Positions 33,404 to 41,373 of a stretch of DNA of 64,000 nucleotides are shown one piece after another. The number at the start of each line of letters is the position of its first letter. Within the stretch, counting starts at the first letter, position 1. Source of the DNA: Enterococcus_C asini_A (lineage in GTDB: Bacteria > Bacillota > Bacilli > Lactobacillales > Enterococcaceae); NCBI RefSeq assembly GCF_031928785.1, contig NZ_JARQAL010000001.1; one strand, 5' to 3'. The position numbers and the translations under genes were made by a program. The notes below the pieces were generated by a model. The model saw only the letters and a program-made list of their open reading frames with translations, had not been told where the DNA came from and made no database searches.

Positions 33404-33682
33404 CAATAAAAGATTTTTCCGTTGAATTGGAAAGTAGATTTGGATCCCTTTCAGAGAGACGCTGGGTGGTGGGAAGCGTTAAGGTGAGAAGAATTGAAAA
33501 TGGCCAATGAGGAGCTTTTGGTGATAGGTAATCAAAAGCGGAGTGTCCACCGTTAAAAGGACCGCCGATCTCGCAAGTGCGACGTCGGGCAGAGGAGATG
33601 CTAAATCTCAAACAGAGGTGGTACCGCGTATTTACGCCCTCTTGTCAGTCTTTGATCGAAGACTGACAAGAGGGCGTTTTTT
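33404..33682 (+). promoter_or_regulatory. T-box leader, probable methionine specificity
   Basis: The T-box core AGAGGTGGTACCGCG is at 33614-33628, preceded by a stem I region with GGGTGG and followed by the antiterminator/terminator. The likely specifier codon is ATG at 33500-33502 in the segment GAAAATGGCC. The T-box sequence UGGU pairs with an ACCA 3' end, that is discriminator A, as in tRNA-Met and unlike tRNA-Cys. Uncharged tRNA-Met would turn on the sulfur amino acid operon below. Confidence 0.85.
33634..33682 (+). terminator. Terminator of the T-box leader
   Basis: Perfect stem CGCCCTCTTGTCAGTCTT / AAGACTGACAAGAGGGCG, loop TGATCG, T6 tail; mutually exclusive with the antiterminator that includes the T-box. 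Confidence 0.92.
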
Positions 33683-33762
33683 GTGTATTTGATTTGAGTT
33701 TTTAATAAGTGGTTCAACAATCAGTAATCGCTATTGTGGAGTGATGAAAAGGAGGACGTAGG

Positions 33763-34950
33763 ATGGAAAAGCAAGTGTTTATTGAAACATACAGTCGAGA
33801 GCGCTGGGGGACTGATAGTCTCAAGTGGGATGGTGTCAAAGAACGCTATGGAAAAGCGGGATTATTACCGGTATGGGTGGCCGATATGGATTTTGCGGTA
33901 CCGGAGTCTGTTCAAGAGGCACTGACAAAACGAGTGCAGGCCGGAATCTTTGGCTATAGTTTAGTACCTGCTGATTATGTGGCTTCTTACCAAGGTTGGC
34001 AAAACCGTCACTTTGGCACGCAGTTTCAAGCAGAGTGGCTGGTTTTTTCCACTGGCGTTGTTCAGGCGCTCTATGATCTTATCGAATGCTTTACTAACCT
34101 TGGGGACAGTGTGCTAGTGCAGTCACCGGTTTATTATCCCTTTTATGAGGGAATCAACAATAAAAAACGCAATTTAGTTGTATCACCACTTCAAAAGACG
34201 GCTGGTGGCTATCAAATGGATCTGGCAAATTTCAAAGCACAGATTATTGAGAAGAAAGTAAAATTGTTTATTCTTTGTTCTCCTCATAATCCGGTGGGAC
34301 GGGTCTGGACGGAGGAAGAATTGGCAGCAGTACTAGCAATTTGTCAGCAACAGGATGTATTGGTGGTCAGTGATGAAATTCACAGTGATTTCATTGCTCC
34401 AGGAAAACAGTTTGTGTCAGCCTTGAGTGTAGCAGAAAATCTAGAGAATTTAATTGTTTGCAATGCTCCCTCTAAGACGTTCAACATGGCTACATTGCTG
34501 AATGCCCATATTTGGATTCCATCTGAAAAAAGGCGGGCAACCTTTGCCCAATGGTCTCAACAGCAACGAGCCACAGAATACTCCAGTTTAGGACAATTGG
34601 CAGCCATGGTTGCTTATTGCACTGGGGATGAATGGTTTGCCGCGCTCAAGCAAGTCATCTGGGATAACGCGAATTATTTAGAAGAACGTTTCAAAGAAGA
34701 GTTACCTTTAGCAGAAGTTGCAGAACTTCAAGGCACTTACTTATTATGGGTGAATCTTGGTAACTATCAGATTGCAGATCTTCCTCATTTCATGGAGTCA
34801 GCAGGGCTGGCAGTGGATTACGGTTCTTGGTTTGCCCCAGAGAGCGAGCAGTATATCCGTATTAATCTAGCTACCACTCCTGAACGAATTATTCAAGTTG
34901 CCGATCGTTTAGTCGAAGCTATTCAAAAACTACCGAAAGCAGGAATTTAA
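33763..34950 (+). CDS. patB: MalY/PatB-type cystathionine beta-lyase
   Basis: 395 residues, fold-type I PLP enzyme. PVWVADMDFAVP at the N terminus, CSPHNPVGRVWT, VVSDEIHSDFI and the PLP Lys in NAPSKTFNMA are the MalY/PatB set. These enzymes cleave cystathionine or cystine at the beta position to homocysteine (or thiocysteine), pyruvate and ammonia. AAAGGAGGAC precedes the ATG. First structural gene after the T-box; the next gene starts 1 base after its stop. Confidence 0.9.
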   Translation: MEKQVFIETYSRERWGTDSLKWDGVKERYGKAGLLPVWVADMDFAVPESVQEALTKRVQAGIFGYSLVPADYVASYQGWQNRHFGTQFQAEWLVFSTGVVQALYDLIECFTNLGDSVLVQSPVYYPFYEGINNKKRNLVVSPLQKTAGGYQMDLANFKAQIIEKKVKLFILCSPHNPVGRVWTEEELAAVLAICQQQDVLVVSDEIHSDFIAPGKQFVSALSVAENLENLIVCNAPSKTFNMATLLNAHIWIPSEKRRATFAQWSQQQRATEYSSLGQLAAMVAYCTGDEWFAALKQVIWDNANYLEERFKEELPLAEVAELQGTYLLWVNLGNYQIADLPHFMESAGLAVDYGSWFAPESEQYIRINLATTPERIIQVADRLVEAIQKLPKAGI

Positions 34951-34951
34951 T

Positions 34952-36043
34952 ATGAAAAAAGAAATCGCTACTATTTTAGCCCAATTAGGGAACCGGACAG
35001 ATCAGCAGACTGGAGCGATTAGCGCCCCGATTTACCTCTCTACGACCTATGCTCATCCGAAATTTGGCGAAAGCACAGGATTTGATTATACCCGTACGAA
35101 AAATCCCACTCGCAGTATTTTGGAAGAAGGGCTGGCCCAATTAGAAGGCGGGGCTGGAGCGGTGGCAACTAGTTCTGGCATGAGTGCCATTCAATTAGCT
35201 TTTGCTTTGTTTCCTGTGGAGAGTCATTTCTTGGTTTCCCGTGATCTTTACGGGGGCAGTTATCGCTTCTTTCAAGAGTTAGAAACACAAGGAGTCGCTT
35301 TTTTTACTTATTTCACTGATTTAACAGATTTAAAAAAGCAGTTGAGCGCTGAAGTGTCAGCAGTCTTTCTTGAAACGCCGACTAATCCTTTAATGAATGT
35401 GACAGATATCAGTTCTGTAGCAAAACTTACCCAGGCAAACGACGCCTTATTACTAGTAGATAATACATTTTTGACGCCATTGCGCCAACAGCCTCTCTTA
35501 GACGGAGCAGATATCGTCATTCATTCTGGTACGAAATTTTTAAGCGGGCACAATGATCTTTTAGCCGGTGTAGTAGTAGCCAAAGACCCAGTCCTTTATC
35601 AGCGTTTAGCCTTTCTAGCCAATACGACAGGACCTTGCTTAGGGAGTTTTGATAGCTGGTTGTTTATTCGTAGTCTTAAGACGTTTCCCATTCGCTTTGA
35701 AAAACAAGAAGAAAATGCCAAGAAATTGGTGGACTTTTTACAAGGCCATCCAGCGGTTAAGGAAGTGCTCTATCCAGGAGTTGGGGCGATGATTAGCTTC
35801 CGCTTGCAAGAGAAAACTCAAGTGCCAAAACTACTACAGCGACTACAACTCATTTCTTTTGCAGAAAGTTTAGGGGGAGTAGAGACTCTGATTACGTATC
35901 CAACTACCCAGACCCATGCAGATATTCCTCAAGAATTACGAGAAAGCTATGGCTTGACAGCGGATCTACTTCGACTATCAGTAGGAATTGAAGGGGTGAA
36001 TGATTTGGTAGCTGATTTAGATCAAGCACTAAAGGAGGAGTGA
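34952..36043 (+). CDS. Cys/Met metabolism PLP enzyme (cystathionine gamma-synthase/lyase type)
   Basis: 363 residues, trans-sulfuration family. YTRTKNPTRSILEEGLAQLEGG, TSSGMSAIQLA, ETPTNPLMNVTDI, LLVDNTFLTP and the PLP Lys in IHSGTKFLSGHND are all present, as is LRLSVGIEG at the C terminus. Reactions in the family include making cystathionine from acylhomoserine or cleaving it at either side; sequence alone does not decide. The TAATATG junction with patB shows tight coupling. With PatB it would link cysteine and methionine pools, in keeping with Met control. Confidence 0.88.
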   Translation: MKKEIATILAQLGNRTDQQTGAISAPIYLSTTYAHPKFGESTGFDYTRTKNPTRSILEEGLAQLEGGAGAVATSSGMSAIQLAFALFPVESHFLVSRDLYGGSYRFFQELETQGVAFFTYFTDLTDLKKQLSAEVSAVFLETPTNPLMNVTDISSVAKLTQANDALLLVDNTFLTPLRQQPLLDGADIVIHSGTKFLSGHNDLLAGVVVAKDPVLYQRLAFLANTTGPCLGSFDSWLFIRSLKTFPIRFEKQEENAKKLVDFLQGHPAVKEVLYPGVGAMISFRLQEKTQVPKLLQRLQLISFAESLGGVETLITYPTTQTHADIPQELRESYGLTADLLRLSVGIEGVNDLVADLDQALKEE

Positions 36044-36045
36044 GG

Positions 36046-36705
36046 ATGGATTTTGCAATCATCAAAGAGACCGCACCCCTCTACTGGCAAGCTTTACAAG
36101 TAACGCTAGGATTAGCAGTGGTAGGAATTTTATTGTCATTAAGTTTAGGCTTTTGCCTTGGAATGATCCGCTATTTCAAGTTACCGGTGATCTATGCCAT
36201 TGTGGGAGGCTATATCGAATTGGCACGAAATACTCCATTGCTGATTCAGTTGTATTTCCTTTATTATGGTCTACCAAAAGTTGGCATCCCCTTGGAGAAA
36301 AATAGCGCAGCAATCATTGGTTTGACTTTTTTAGGAGCAGCATACATGGCGGAAGCCTTTCGTAGTAGTTTTGAGACAATTCCTCAAGTGCAACTGGAAA
36401 GTGGCCGTTCTTTAGGATTTAGTCGCTGGCAGTTAGCTCGAATAGTGATTTTACCCCAAGGCTTGCCTCAGAGTATCCCCAGTTTGGGGGCGAATTGTAT
36501 TTTTCTATTGAAAGAAACTTCGGTATTCAGTGCAATTTCGATTATGGATCTTACCAATACGGCTAAAGATTTGATTGGCATGTATTACATGACCCGGGAA
36601 TTTTTACTGATGTTGGTAGTGAGCTATGCTCTGGTGATTTTGCCAATGATTTTGATCATCAACTTATTGGAAAGGCGGGTTCGACGTGTCAATTACGGGC
36701 TATAA
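36046..36705 (+). CDS. Polar amino acid ABC transporter permease (HisM/GlnP type)
   Basis: 219 residues from ATG 36046, 7 bases after AAAGGAGG; a GTG at 36040 lies on the SD. About five membrane helices, and the coupling-helix motif EAFRSSFETIPQVQLESGRSLGFS (in parts: ...QLESGRSLGFS) of the amino acid 3-TM permease family. It forms the membrane pore with the next gene. The T-box and PLP neighbours suggest a sulfur amino acid substrate (cystine, cystathionine or methionine). Confidence 0.88.
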   Translation: MDFAIIKETAPLYWQALQVTLGLAVVGILLSLSLGFCLGMIRYFKLPVIYAIVGGYIELARNTPLLIQLYFLYYGLPKVGIPLEKNSAAIIGLTFLGAAYMAEAFRSSFETIPQVQLESGRSLGFSRWQLARIVILPQGLPQSIPSLGANCIFLLKETSVFSAISIMDLTNTAKDLIGMYYMTREFLLMLVVSYALVILPMILIINLLERRVRRVNYGL

Positions 36706-37381
36706 AGTGCTACTGGAAGGAAACAATCTTAATCGGATTATGGAAAGCTTGCTAGTGGTGATCAAAATCTCATTGATTTCACTGATTTTAGGACTGTTGT
36801 TAGGCTTAGTTATTGGAATTTTACGAACGGTGGGTATCAGAGGGATTCAATGGTTGTTTCAAGTCTATCTAGAATTTTTCCGCGTGGTCCCATTATTGGT
36901 TTTGCTCTTTGTATTTTATTATATTTTGCCAGAAGCATTAGATACTCAGATTGATCAACAACTGGTATCCATACTAGTCTTTGTTTTATGGATTGCAGCC
37001 GAGATGAGTGATCTCGTACGGAAGGCTTTAACCAATGTTCCTCAAGGACAGCTTGAGATTGGTCGCTCCTTAGGTTTTGATCGGTGGCAGTTGTATCGAG
37101 TAATTTTATTGCCCCAAGGCTTGCCGACGATTATTCCAGATACGTTAAATCTCATAACCCGCGTGATTAAGTCCACAAGTTTACTGATGATGATTGGCGT
37201 ACCAGAGTTGATTCGGGTAGGAACACAAGTCATCGAAAACTATGCAGTTACAATTCCCACGGCAAGCTTTTGGGTTTATGGCGCTTTATTTTTATTATAC
37301 TTTGCTCTTTGTTTTCCCTTAAGTCAGCTAGCGAAAGTCTTAGAAAGAAGAGCAGCCCAAGGAGGACAATATGCTGATTGA
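36686..37381 (+). CDS. Polar amino acid ABC transporter permease, second subunit
   Basis: 231 residues, 5-6 membrane helices, with the EAA-type loop VPQGQLEIGRSLGFDRWQLYRVILLPQGLP (key part GQLEIGRSLGF). Homologous to the preceding permease. The start is GTG 36686, inside the end of the previous gene (20-base overlap) and without a strong SD, so translation is probably coupled; an ATG at about 36739 is the alternative. Confidence 0.85.
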   Translation: MSITGYKVLLEGNNLNRIMESLLVVIKISLISLILGLLLGLVIGILRTVGIRGIQWLFQVYLEFFRVVPLLVLLFVFYYILPEALDTQIDQQLVSILVFVLWIAAEMSDLVRKALTNVPQGQLEIGRSLGFDRWQLYRVILLPQGLPTIIPDTLNLITRVIKSTSLLMMIGVPELIRVGTQVIENYAVTIPTASFWVYGALFLLYFALCFPLSQLAKVLERRAAQGGQYAD

Positions 37382-38108
37382 AACGAAAAAATTGAACAAG
37401 TCCTACCGTGAGAAGCCAGTATTGCATGATATCGACTTAGCCATTGCAAAAGGCGAAGTAGTTACAGTGATTGGTCCATCTGGTAGCGGAAAAAGTACTC
37501 TGCTGCGGTGTCTTAATGGCTTGGAAGAGATTAACAGCGGATCAATTATCTTTAAAGGCAAGGAGTTAAGTCAAAAGGAAAAAGAATGGCAGAAAGTCCG
37601 TAAAGAAATCGGCATGGTTTTTCAAAGCTATGATTTATTTCCTGATCGCACAGTCTTAGAAAATTTAATAATTGGTCCGGTAATGGTAAAAAAAATAGCC
37701 AAAGATCAAGCAATGGCTAATGCCCGGCAATGGTTGCAACGGGTGGGTCTGGAAGCTTATGGCGACAGTTATCCTCGAGCACTTTCGGGAGGACAGAAAC
37801 AGCGGGTGGCGATTGTTCGCAGCCTTTGTATGGAACCAGAGTTAATCTTGTTGGATGAAATTACCGCTTCTTTGGATCCTGAAATGGTCCGAGAGGTATT
37901 AGAGGTGATTTTGGATTTGGCACAAGGTGATACTACTATGTTAATCGTGACCCATGAGATGGTTTTTGCTCGGCAAGTTAGTGATCGCATCATCTTTATG
38001 GCCGAGGGACGAATTCTCGAAGAAAGCAGTCCGCAAAAATTCTTTACTCAACCGCAAACACAGCGGGGACAAGCATTTATTCAAAGTTTGGATTTCACTC
38101 ATCTGTGA
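37371..38108 (+). CDS. Polar amino acid ABC transporter ATP-binding protein
   Basis: 245 residues with Walker A GPSGSGKST, Q-loop VFQSYDLFPDRT, signature ALSGGQKQRVAIVRS, Walker B LILLDEITASLD and H-loop VTHEM. It drives the two permeases. It overlaps the second permease by 11 bases; CAAGGAGG lies upstream of the ATG. In the signature-to-Walker B region the usual DEPTSALD reads DEITASLD, a small but tolerated variation. Confidence 0.94.
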   Translation: MLIETKKLNKSYREKPVLHDIDLAIAKGEVVTVIGPSGSGKSTLLRCLNGLEEINSGSIIFKGKELSQKEKEWQKVRKEIGMVFQSYDLFPDRTVLENLIIGPVMVKKIAKDQAMANARQWLQRVGLEAYGDSYPRALSGGQKQRVAIVRSLCMEPELILLDEITASLDPEMVREVLEVILDLAQGDTTMLIVTHEMVFARQVSDRIIFMAEGRILEESSPQKFFTQPQTQRGQAFIQSLDFTHL

Positions 38109-38139
38109 TGGGATCAAAAAAAGGAAAGAGGGAATAGCT

Positions 38140-38988
38140 ATGAAACGATTTTGGAAATTGGTAGGTAGTTTATTGTTGGTAGGATTGGTATTAACGGGGT
38201 GTGGGAATGGTAGTAATTCTGATAAAGAAGCTACTAAAAGCCAATCTAGCTTGGAAGAAATTAAGGAACGGAAAACTTTGAAAGTAGCAGTGTTTGGTGA
38301 TCTTTCGCCCTATGGCTATGTGGATGAAAATGGGCAACACCAAGGGTATGATGTTTATTTAGCTAAGCGCTTGGCTAAAGATCTTTTAGGTGACGAAGAG
38401 AAAGTGACCTTTGTGACAGTTAATTCTGAAGAACGAGTAGATGCTTTGAAATCCAATAAGGTGGATATCGTCTTAGCGAACTTTACCAAAACCCCTGAGC
38501 GAGAAAAAGTAGTAGATTTTGCTGATCCTTATATGAAAGTCGGGATTGGCGTCGTTTCACCGAAAACCAATGCCATTACAGAGGCGAAAGAACTTGATGG
38601 TAAGCAATTGATTGTGACCAAAGGAACGACGGCTGAAACCTATTTTACGAAAGAACATCCAAAAGTGAAGCTAGAAAAATATGAATCAAAATCTCAGCAG
38701 TTTCAAGCATTGACAGACGGTCGGGCTGTGGCTTTGGCAGATGATAATTCTTATCTCTACGCTTGGGTGAAGGAAAATCCTGATTTTGAAGTGGGCATTA
38801 AAGAGATCGGGGAGGTCTCTACCATTAATCCAGCAGTGAAAAAAGGCAATCAAGAGCTGCTGGATTGGGTTAATCAAGAGCTTTCCACACTTTCTAAAGA
38901 AGGTTTCTTTGAACAAGCCTATGAGGAAACCTTGGCACCGTTTTTTGGAGCAGATATTGAGGCCAAAGATATTATTGTGACAAACTGA
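38140..38988 (+). CDS. Amino acid ABC transporter substrate-binding lipoprotein
   Basis: 282 residues from ATG 38140 (GAAAGAGGG upstream); the longer frame from 37954 overlaps the ATPase gene and is rejected. Signal with lipobox LVLTGC (Cys about 21). A family 3 solute-binding fold follows: LKVAVFGDLSPYGYVDENGQ, GYDVYLAKRLAKDLLG, VDIVLANFTKTPER and KGTTAETYFTKE. It captures the amino acid outside the cell and hands it to the two permeases. Last gene of the T-box operon. Confidence 0.92.
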   Translation: MKRFWKLVGSLLLVGLVLTGCGNGSNSDKEATKSQSSLEEIKERKTLKVAVFGDLSPYGYVDENGQHQGYDVYLAKRLAKDLLGDEEKVTFVTVNSEERVDALKSNKVDIVLANFTKTPEREKVVDFADPYMKVGIGVVSPKTNAITEAKELDGKQLIVTKGTTAETYFTKEHPKVKLEKYESKSQQFQALTDGRAVALADDNSYLYAWVKENPDFEVGIKEIGEVSTINPAVKKGNQELLDWVNQELSTLSKEGFFEQAYEETLAPFFGADIEAKDIIVTN

Positions 38989-39056
38989 TAAGGAAAAAAT
39001 TTCCACTTTGTTGAAGGTTTATTTTAAAAAATCCAAGATAGAAAGTTTGATAAATG

Positions 39057-39103
39057 AATAGAGGGAAGCCTTTGATTAAAAAGGATTTCTCTATTTATTA
39101 TTT
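39057..39103 (+). terminator. Terminator of T-box operon
   Basis: Stem AATAGAG / CTCTATT with a partly paired interior (CCTTT / AAAGG) and a T-rich tail, 68 bases after the last stop. Confidence 0.65.
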
Positions 39104-39156
39104 TAAAAGAAAACTTTCAGAGGTTAATGACTAAAGCTTATAAGGGTATCGAGGGT

Positions 39157-39184
39157 TTGCATTCACTCCGAAATTCGCTACAAT
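39157..39184 (+). promoter_or_regulatory. Promoter of LacI-family regulator gene
   Basis: TTGCAT (39157-39162), 16-base spacer, TACAAT (39179-39184). Confidence 0.68.
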
Positions 39185-39212
39185 GATAAAAAAGATAGTT
39201 GGAGAAGATAAG

Positions 39213-40196
39213 ATGAAAAAGATAACCATCAAAGAAGTTGCGGAAGAAGCTGGCGTTTCCAAAACCACGATTTCACGATTTTTGAATAATAATTACGGCA
39301 ATATGTCAATAGAAACCAAAAACAGAATTGCAGAAGTAATTCAGCGTTTGAATTATCGTCCTAGCAGACAAGCACAGGCCTTAAAATCAAAGCATAGTTA
39401 TTTGATTGGCGTAGTTGTAGCTGATATTTCCAATTTATACTCTTCCTTGCTTTTAAAAGGAATCGGCTCAATTTTGGAAGAGCAAGGCTATCAAATGATC
39501 ATAGTAGATGCGGCTAATTCGGTAGCCCAAGAAACCGAATTGCTAGAAAAACTATTGGATCAAAATGTGGAAGGCATTATTCTTCAGCCATCTTCTCGTC
39601 AATCAGAAAATTATACCTTTATTACGGAACGACATACCCCATTGCTATTAGTCGATCGGCAAACAGAGCCTGAAAAATGGTCTTCAGTTATGACCAATAA
39701 TATCGCTGCCACGCAAGAGCTGATTGAAAGAGCCCTAGCGAAAGGATATGAAAATGTTGTGGTTGTAAGCGAGCCGATTAAAGAGGCCAACACTCGAGAG
39801 CTGCGGTATCAAACTGTTAAAAAAACGACAGTAAAAGCGGGAAAAGAATGTCAATTGGTTGAGTTGACAGCAAAAACTCAATTAGCTGAATTACTGAAGC
39901 CTTTATTAACTAACTCAAAGAAAAGTTTGCTCTTTGCAGCTAACGGTCGTGTATTAATGGAAACGTTAGCTTGGCTAATTGAAGAAGAAATCAATGTTCC
40001 AGCAGAACTGGGGATTACCGGCTTTGACGATTGGAATTTGACGGCATTAGTCGGTCCGGGAATCACTAGTATCGAGCAGCCTTCGAAAAAAATTGGAGAA
40101 ATTGCGGCCGAGCATTTACTGGAATTACTAAAAGAACCGCAAGCAAGACAAGAAATTATTGTACCCTCGACTATTCAATGGCGAAACTCAATCTAA
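39213..40196 (+). CDS. LacI/GalR-family regulator of the hps-phi operon
   Basis: 327 residues from ATG 39213. The N-terminal HTH ITIKEVAEEAGVSKTTISRFLN and hinge helix NYRPSRQAQALKSK are followed by a periplasmic-binding-like effector domain (GVVVADISNLYSSLL, PLLLVDRQTEPE, ITGFDDWN). It probably represses the adjacent sugar operon by binding the AAACCGGTT-type palindromes at 40317-40356 and perhaps 40229-40262. The effector is unknown, presumably a sugar or sugar acid of the pathway. KdgR-like repressors are the nearest functional analogy. Confidence 0.88.
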   Translation: MKKITIKEVAEEAGVSKTTISRFLNNNYGNMSIETKNRIAEVIQRLNYRPSRQAQALKSKHSYLIGVVVADISNLYSSLLLKGIGSILEEQGYQMIIVDAANSVAQETELLEKLLDQNVEGIILQPSSRQSENYTFITERHTPLLLVDRQTEPEKWSSVMTNNIAATQELIERALAKGYENVVVVSEPIKEANTRELRYQTVKKTTVKAGKECQLVELTAKTQLAELLKPLLTNSKKSLLFAANGRVLMETLAWLIEEEINVPAELGITGFDDWNLTALVGPGITSIEQPSKKIGEIAAEHLLELLKEPQARQEIIVPSTIQWRNSI

Positions 40197-40228
40197 AAAT
40201 GTTATTTTTTATTTTTTTTTTGAAAAAT

Positions 40229-40271
40229 AGGAATGTTTGGAAACCGATTTCCAAACATTCCTACTTTTTTT
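40229..40271 (+). terminator. Regulator terminator with an embedded operator-like palindrome
   Basis: A perfect 15-bp stem AGGAATGTTTGGAAA / TTTCCAAACATTCCT with loop CCGA and a T7 tract ends the lacI gene. The centre, TTTGGAAACCGATTTCCAAA, has the same GGAAACCG core as the two operators at the operon promoter. Confidence 0.85.
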
Positions 40272-40297
40272 GTTGAACCTTCGATGTTTTTTAAAAC

Positions 40298-40311
40298 TGA
40301 AAGCGTTGACA
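40298..40311 (+). promoter_or_regulatory. CcpA cre site overlapping the -35
   Basis: TGAAAGCGTTGACA matches the cre consensus TGWAARCGYTWWCW at 13 of 14 positions and shares its last six bases with the promoter -35. Confidence 0.78.
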
Positions 40312-40334
40312 AACTTTGGAAACCGGTTTACTAT
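40306..40334 (+). promoter_or_regulatory. Promoter of the hps-phi sugar operon
   Basis: TTGACA (40306-40311), 17-base spacer, TACTAT (40329-40334). Confidence 0.85.
40317..40330. promoter_or_regulatory. LacI-type operator O1 (promoter spacer)
   Basis: TGGAAACCGGTTTA, containing the perfect palindrome AAACCGGTTT, fills the spacer between -35 and -10. Confidence 0.78.
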
Positions 40335-40341
40335 ACGGATA

Positions 40342-40356
40342 TAGAAACCGGTTAAC
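40342..40356. promoter_or_regulatory. LacI-type operator O2 (leader)
   Basis: TAGAAACCGGTTAAC, centred 25 bases downstream of O1, just after the predicted start site. Confidence 0.75.
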
Positions 40357-40380
40357 TAACAGAGAGGATGCGGAATTACC

Positions 40381-41115
40381 ATGAATAAAAAATTAGTGCT
40401 GAACTTCTTAGTTTTTGCTGACAGAGTGGCAAATGGCGAATTGCAAAGTGAATTATTACCAGACATAGTTGACTTGGGTTTTAGCCAAGTTGAAATCAGA
40501 AGAGAGTATTTTAGAAACATTCAAGAAGAAATACCCGTTATTCAAAAAGAAGCCAAACGCTTACATTTAACCTTATTCTACAGTGTTCCGGATGAAGTAT
40601 ATGTTGACGGACAAATTAATCCTAACCTGTCCCAATATTTGGATGAAGCAAAAAAAATGGGCGTTACCCATGTTAAGTGGAACATTGGTGATTTTAACGG
40701 TGATCTTCATGAGGACGAGTTGAGTACACTGCTTGATTATGGGATTGGGATTTCAATCGAAAATGATCAGACTCAAACATCGGGTACAATCAAAGCAATT
40801 ACAACATTTATGAAAGCGATTAATAAGACAGATCTAGATTTAGGCTATGTTTATGATCTGGGAAATTGGCGGTTTGTCGGCGAAGATGAAATTGAAGCGG
40901 CCAAACGATTGAAGGAATATGTTCGTTATATTCATGTGAAAGACGTTCGTTACGAAAAGCAAAAACCGCAAGCTACTAGTTTGGATCACGGTGAAATCGA
41001 TTGGCGTAAAGCGTTGCAAATGCTACCTCAAGAGGTTCCTGTGGCAATCGAATATCCAACCACTTTAAACGCCGAAATTATTGAAGCAAAAAAATTATTG
41101 GAGGAGGAATTCTAA
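40381..41115 (+). CDS. Sugar phosphate isomerase/epimerase family TIM-barrel protein
   Basis: 244 residues, AP-endonuclease-2 (xylose isomerase-like) fold. Visible features are LGFSQVEIRREYF near the start, VKWNIGDFNG, ISIENDQTQ (metal Glu), LGYVYDLGNWRF, RYIHVKDVRYE and VAIEYPTT. Members interconvert ketoses, aldoses or inososes and sometimes act on acids. Here it is the first gene of the operon and would prepare the transported sugar or acid for the kinase. GAGAGGAT is upstream. Its stop overlaps the next ATG. Confidence 0.8.
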   Translation: MNKKLVLNFLVFADRVANGELQSELLPDIVDLGFSQVEIRREYFRNIQEEIPVIQKEAKRLHLTLFYSVPDEVYVDGQINPNLSQYLDEAKKMGVTHVKWNIGDFNGDLHEDELSTLLDYGIGISIENDQTQTSGTIKAITTFMKAINKTDLDLGYVYDLGNWRFVGEDEIEAAKRLKEYVRYIHVKDVRYEKQKPQATSLDHGEIDWRKALQMLPQEVPVAIEYPTTLNAEIIEAKKLLEEEF

Positions 41116-41360
41116 TGACAGATCAACAAACTAAAATCGATCCAGAAAAATTTGCTTATCACTTTATGGAAATGACTCAGCCGACTGCAGGGATTTCAGA
41201 AGATATGGAAGCAGCAGCGAAAAAAGCATTGGCTGCTTATCTTGCCGGTTACTATTTAATTCAAAAATTTAATCATTTGGAAAATGATTTCTTTGTAGAA
41301 GATCACGGAAAACCAATCTCGAAATATCAACGTATCTTAAGCGAACTAAACAATTACTAG
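41115..41360 (+). CDS. Small operon protein, function unknown
   Basis: 81 residues, acidic and helical in character (EDMEAAAKKALAAYLAGYYLIQKFNHLE), without a signal sequence. The ATG overlaps the stop of the epimerase gene (TAATGA) and GGAGGAGG is well placed, so it is surely translated. It sits directly before the permease. It could be an accessory or regulatory subunit of transporter or epimerase, but I recognise no family. Confidence 0.72.
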   Translation: MTDQQTKIDPEKFAYHFMEMTQPTAGISEDMEAAAKKALAAYLAGYYLIQKFNHLENDFFVEDHGKPISKYQRILSELNNY

Positions 41361-41373
41361 GAGGTGAGCACTT

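Noticed and set aside
33500..33502. Cysteine specificity for the T-box
   Set aside because: No TGC/TGT in the likely specifier segment and the T-box UGGU needs discriminator A, whereas tRNA-Cys normally has U.
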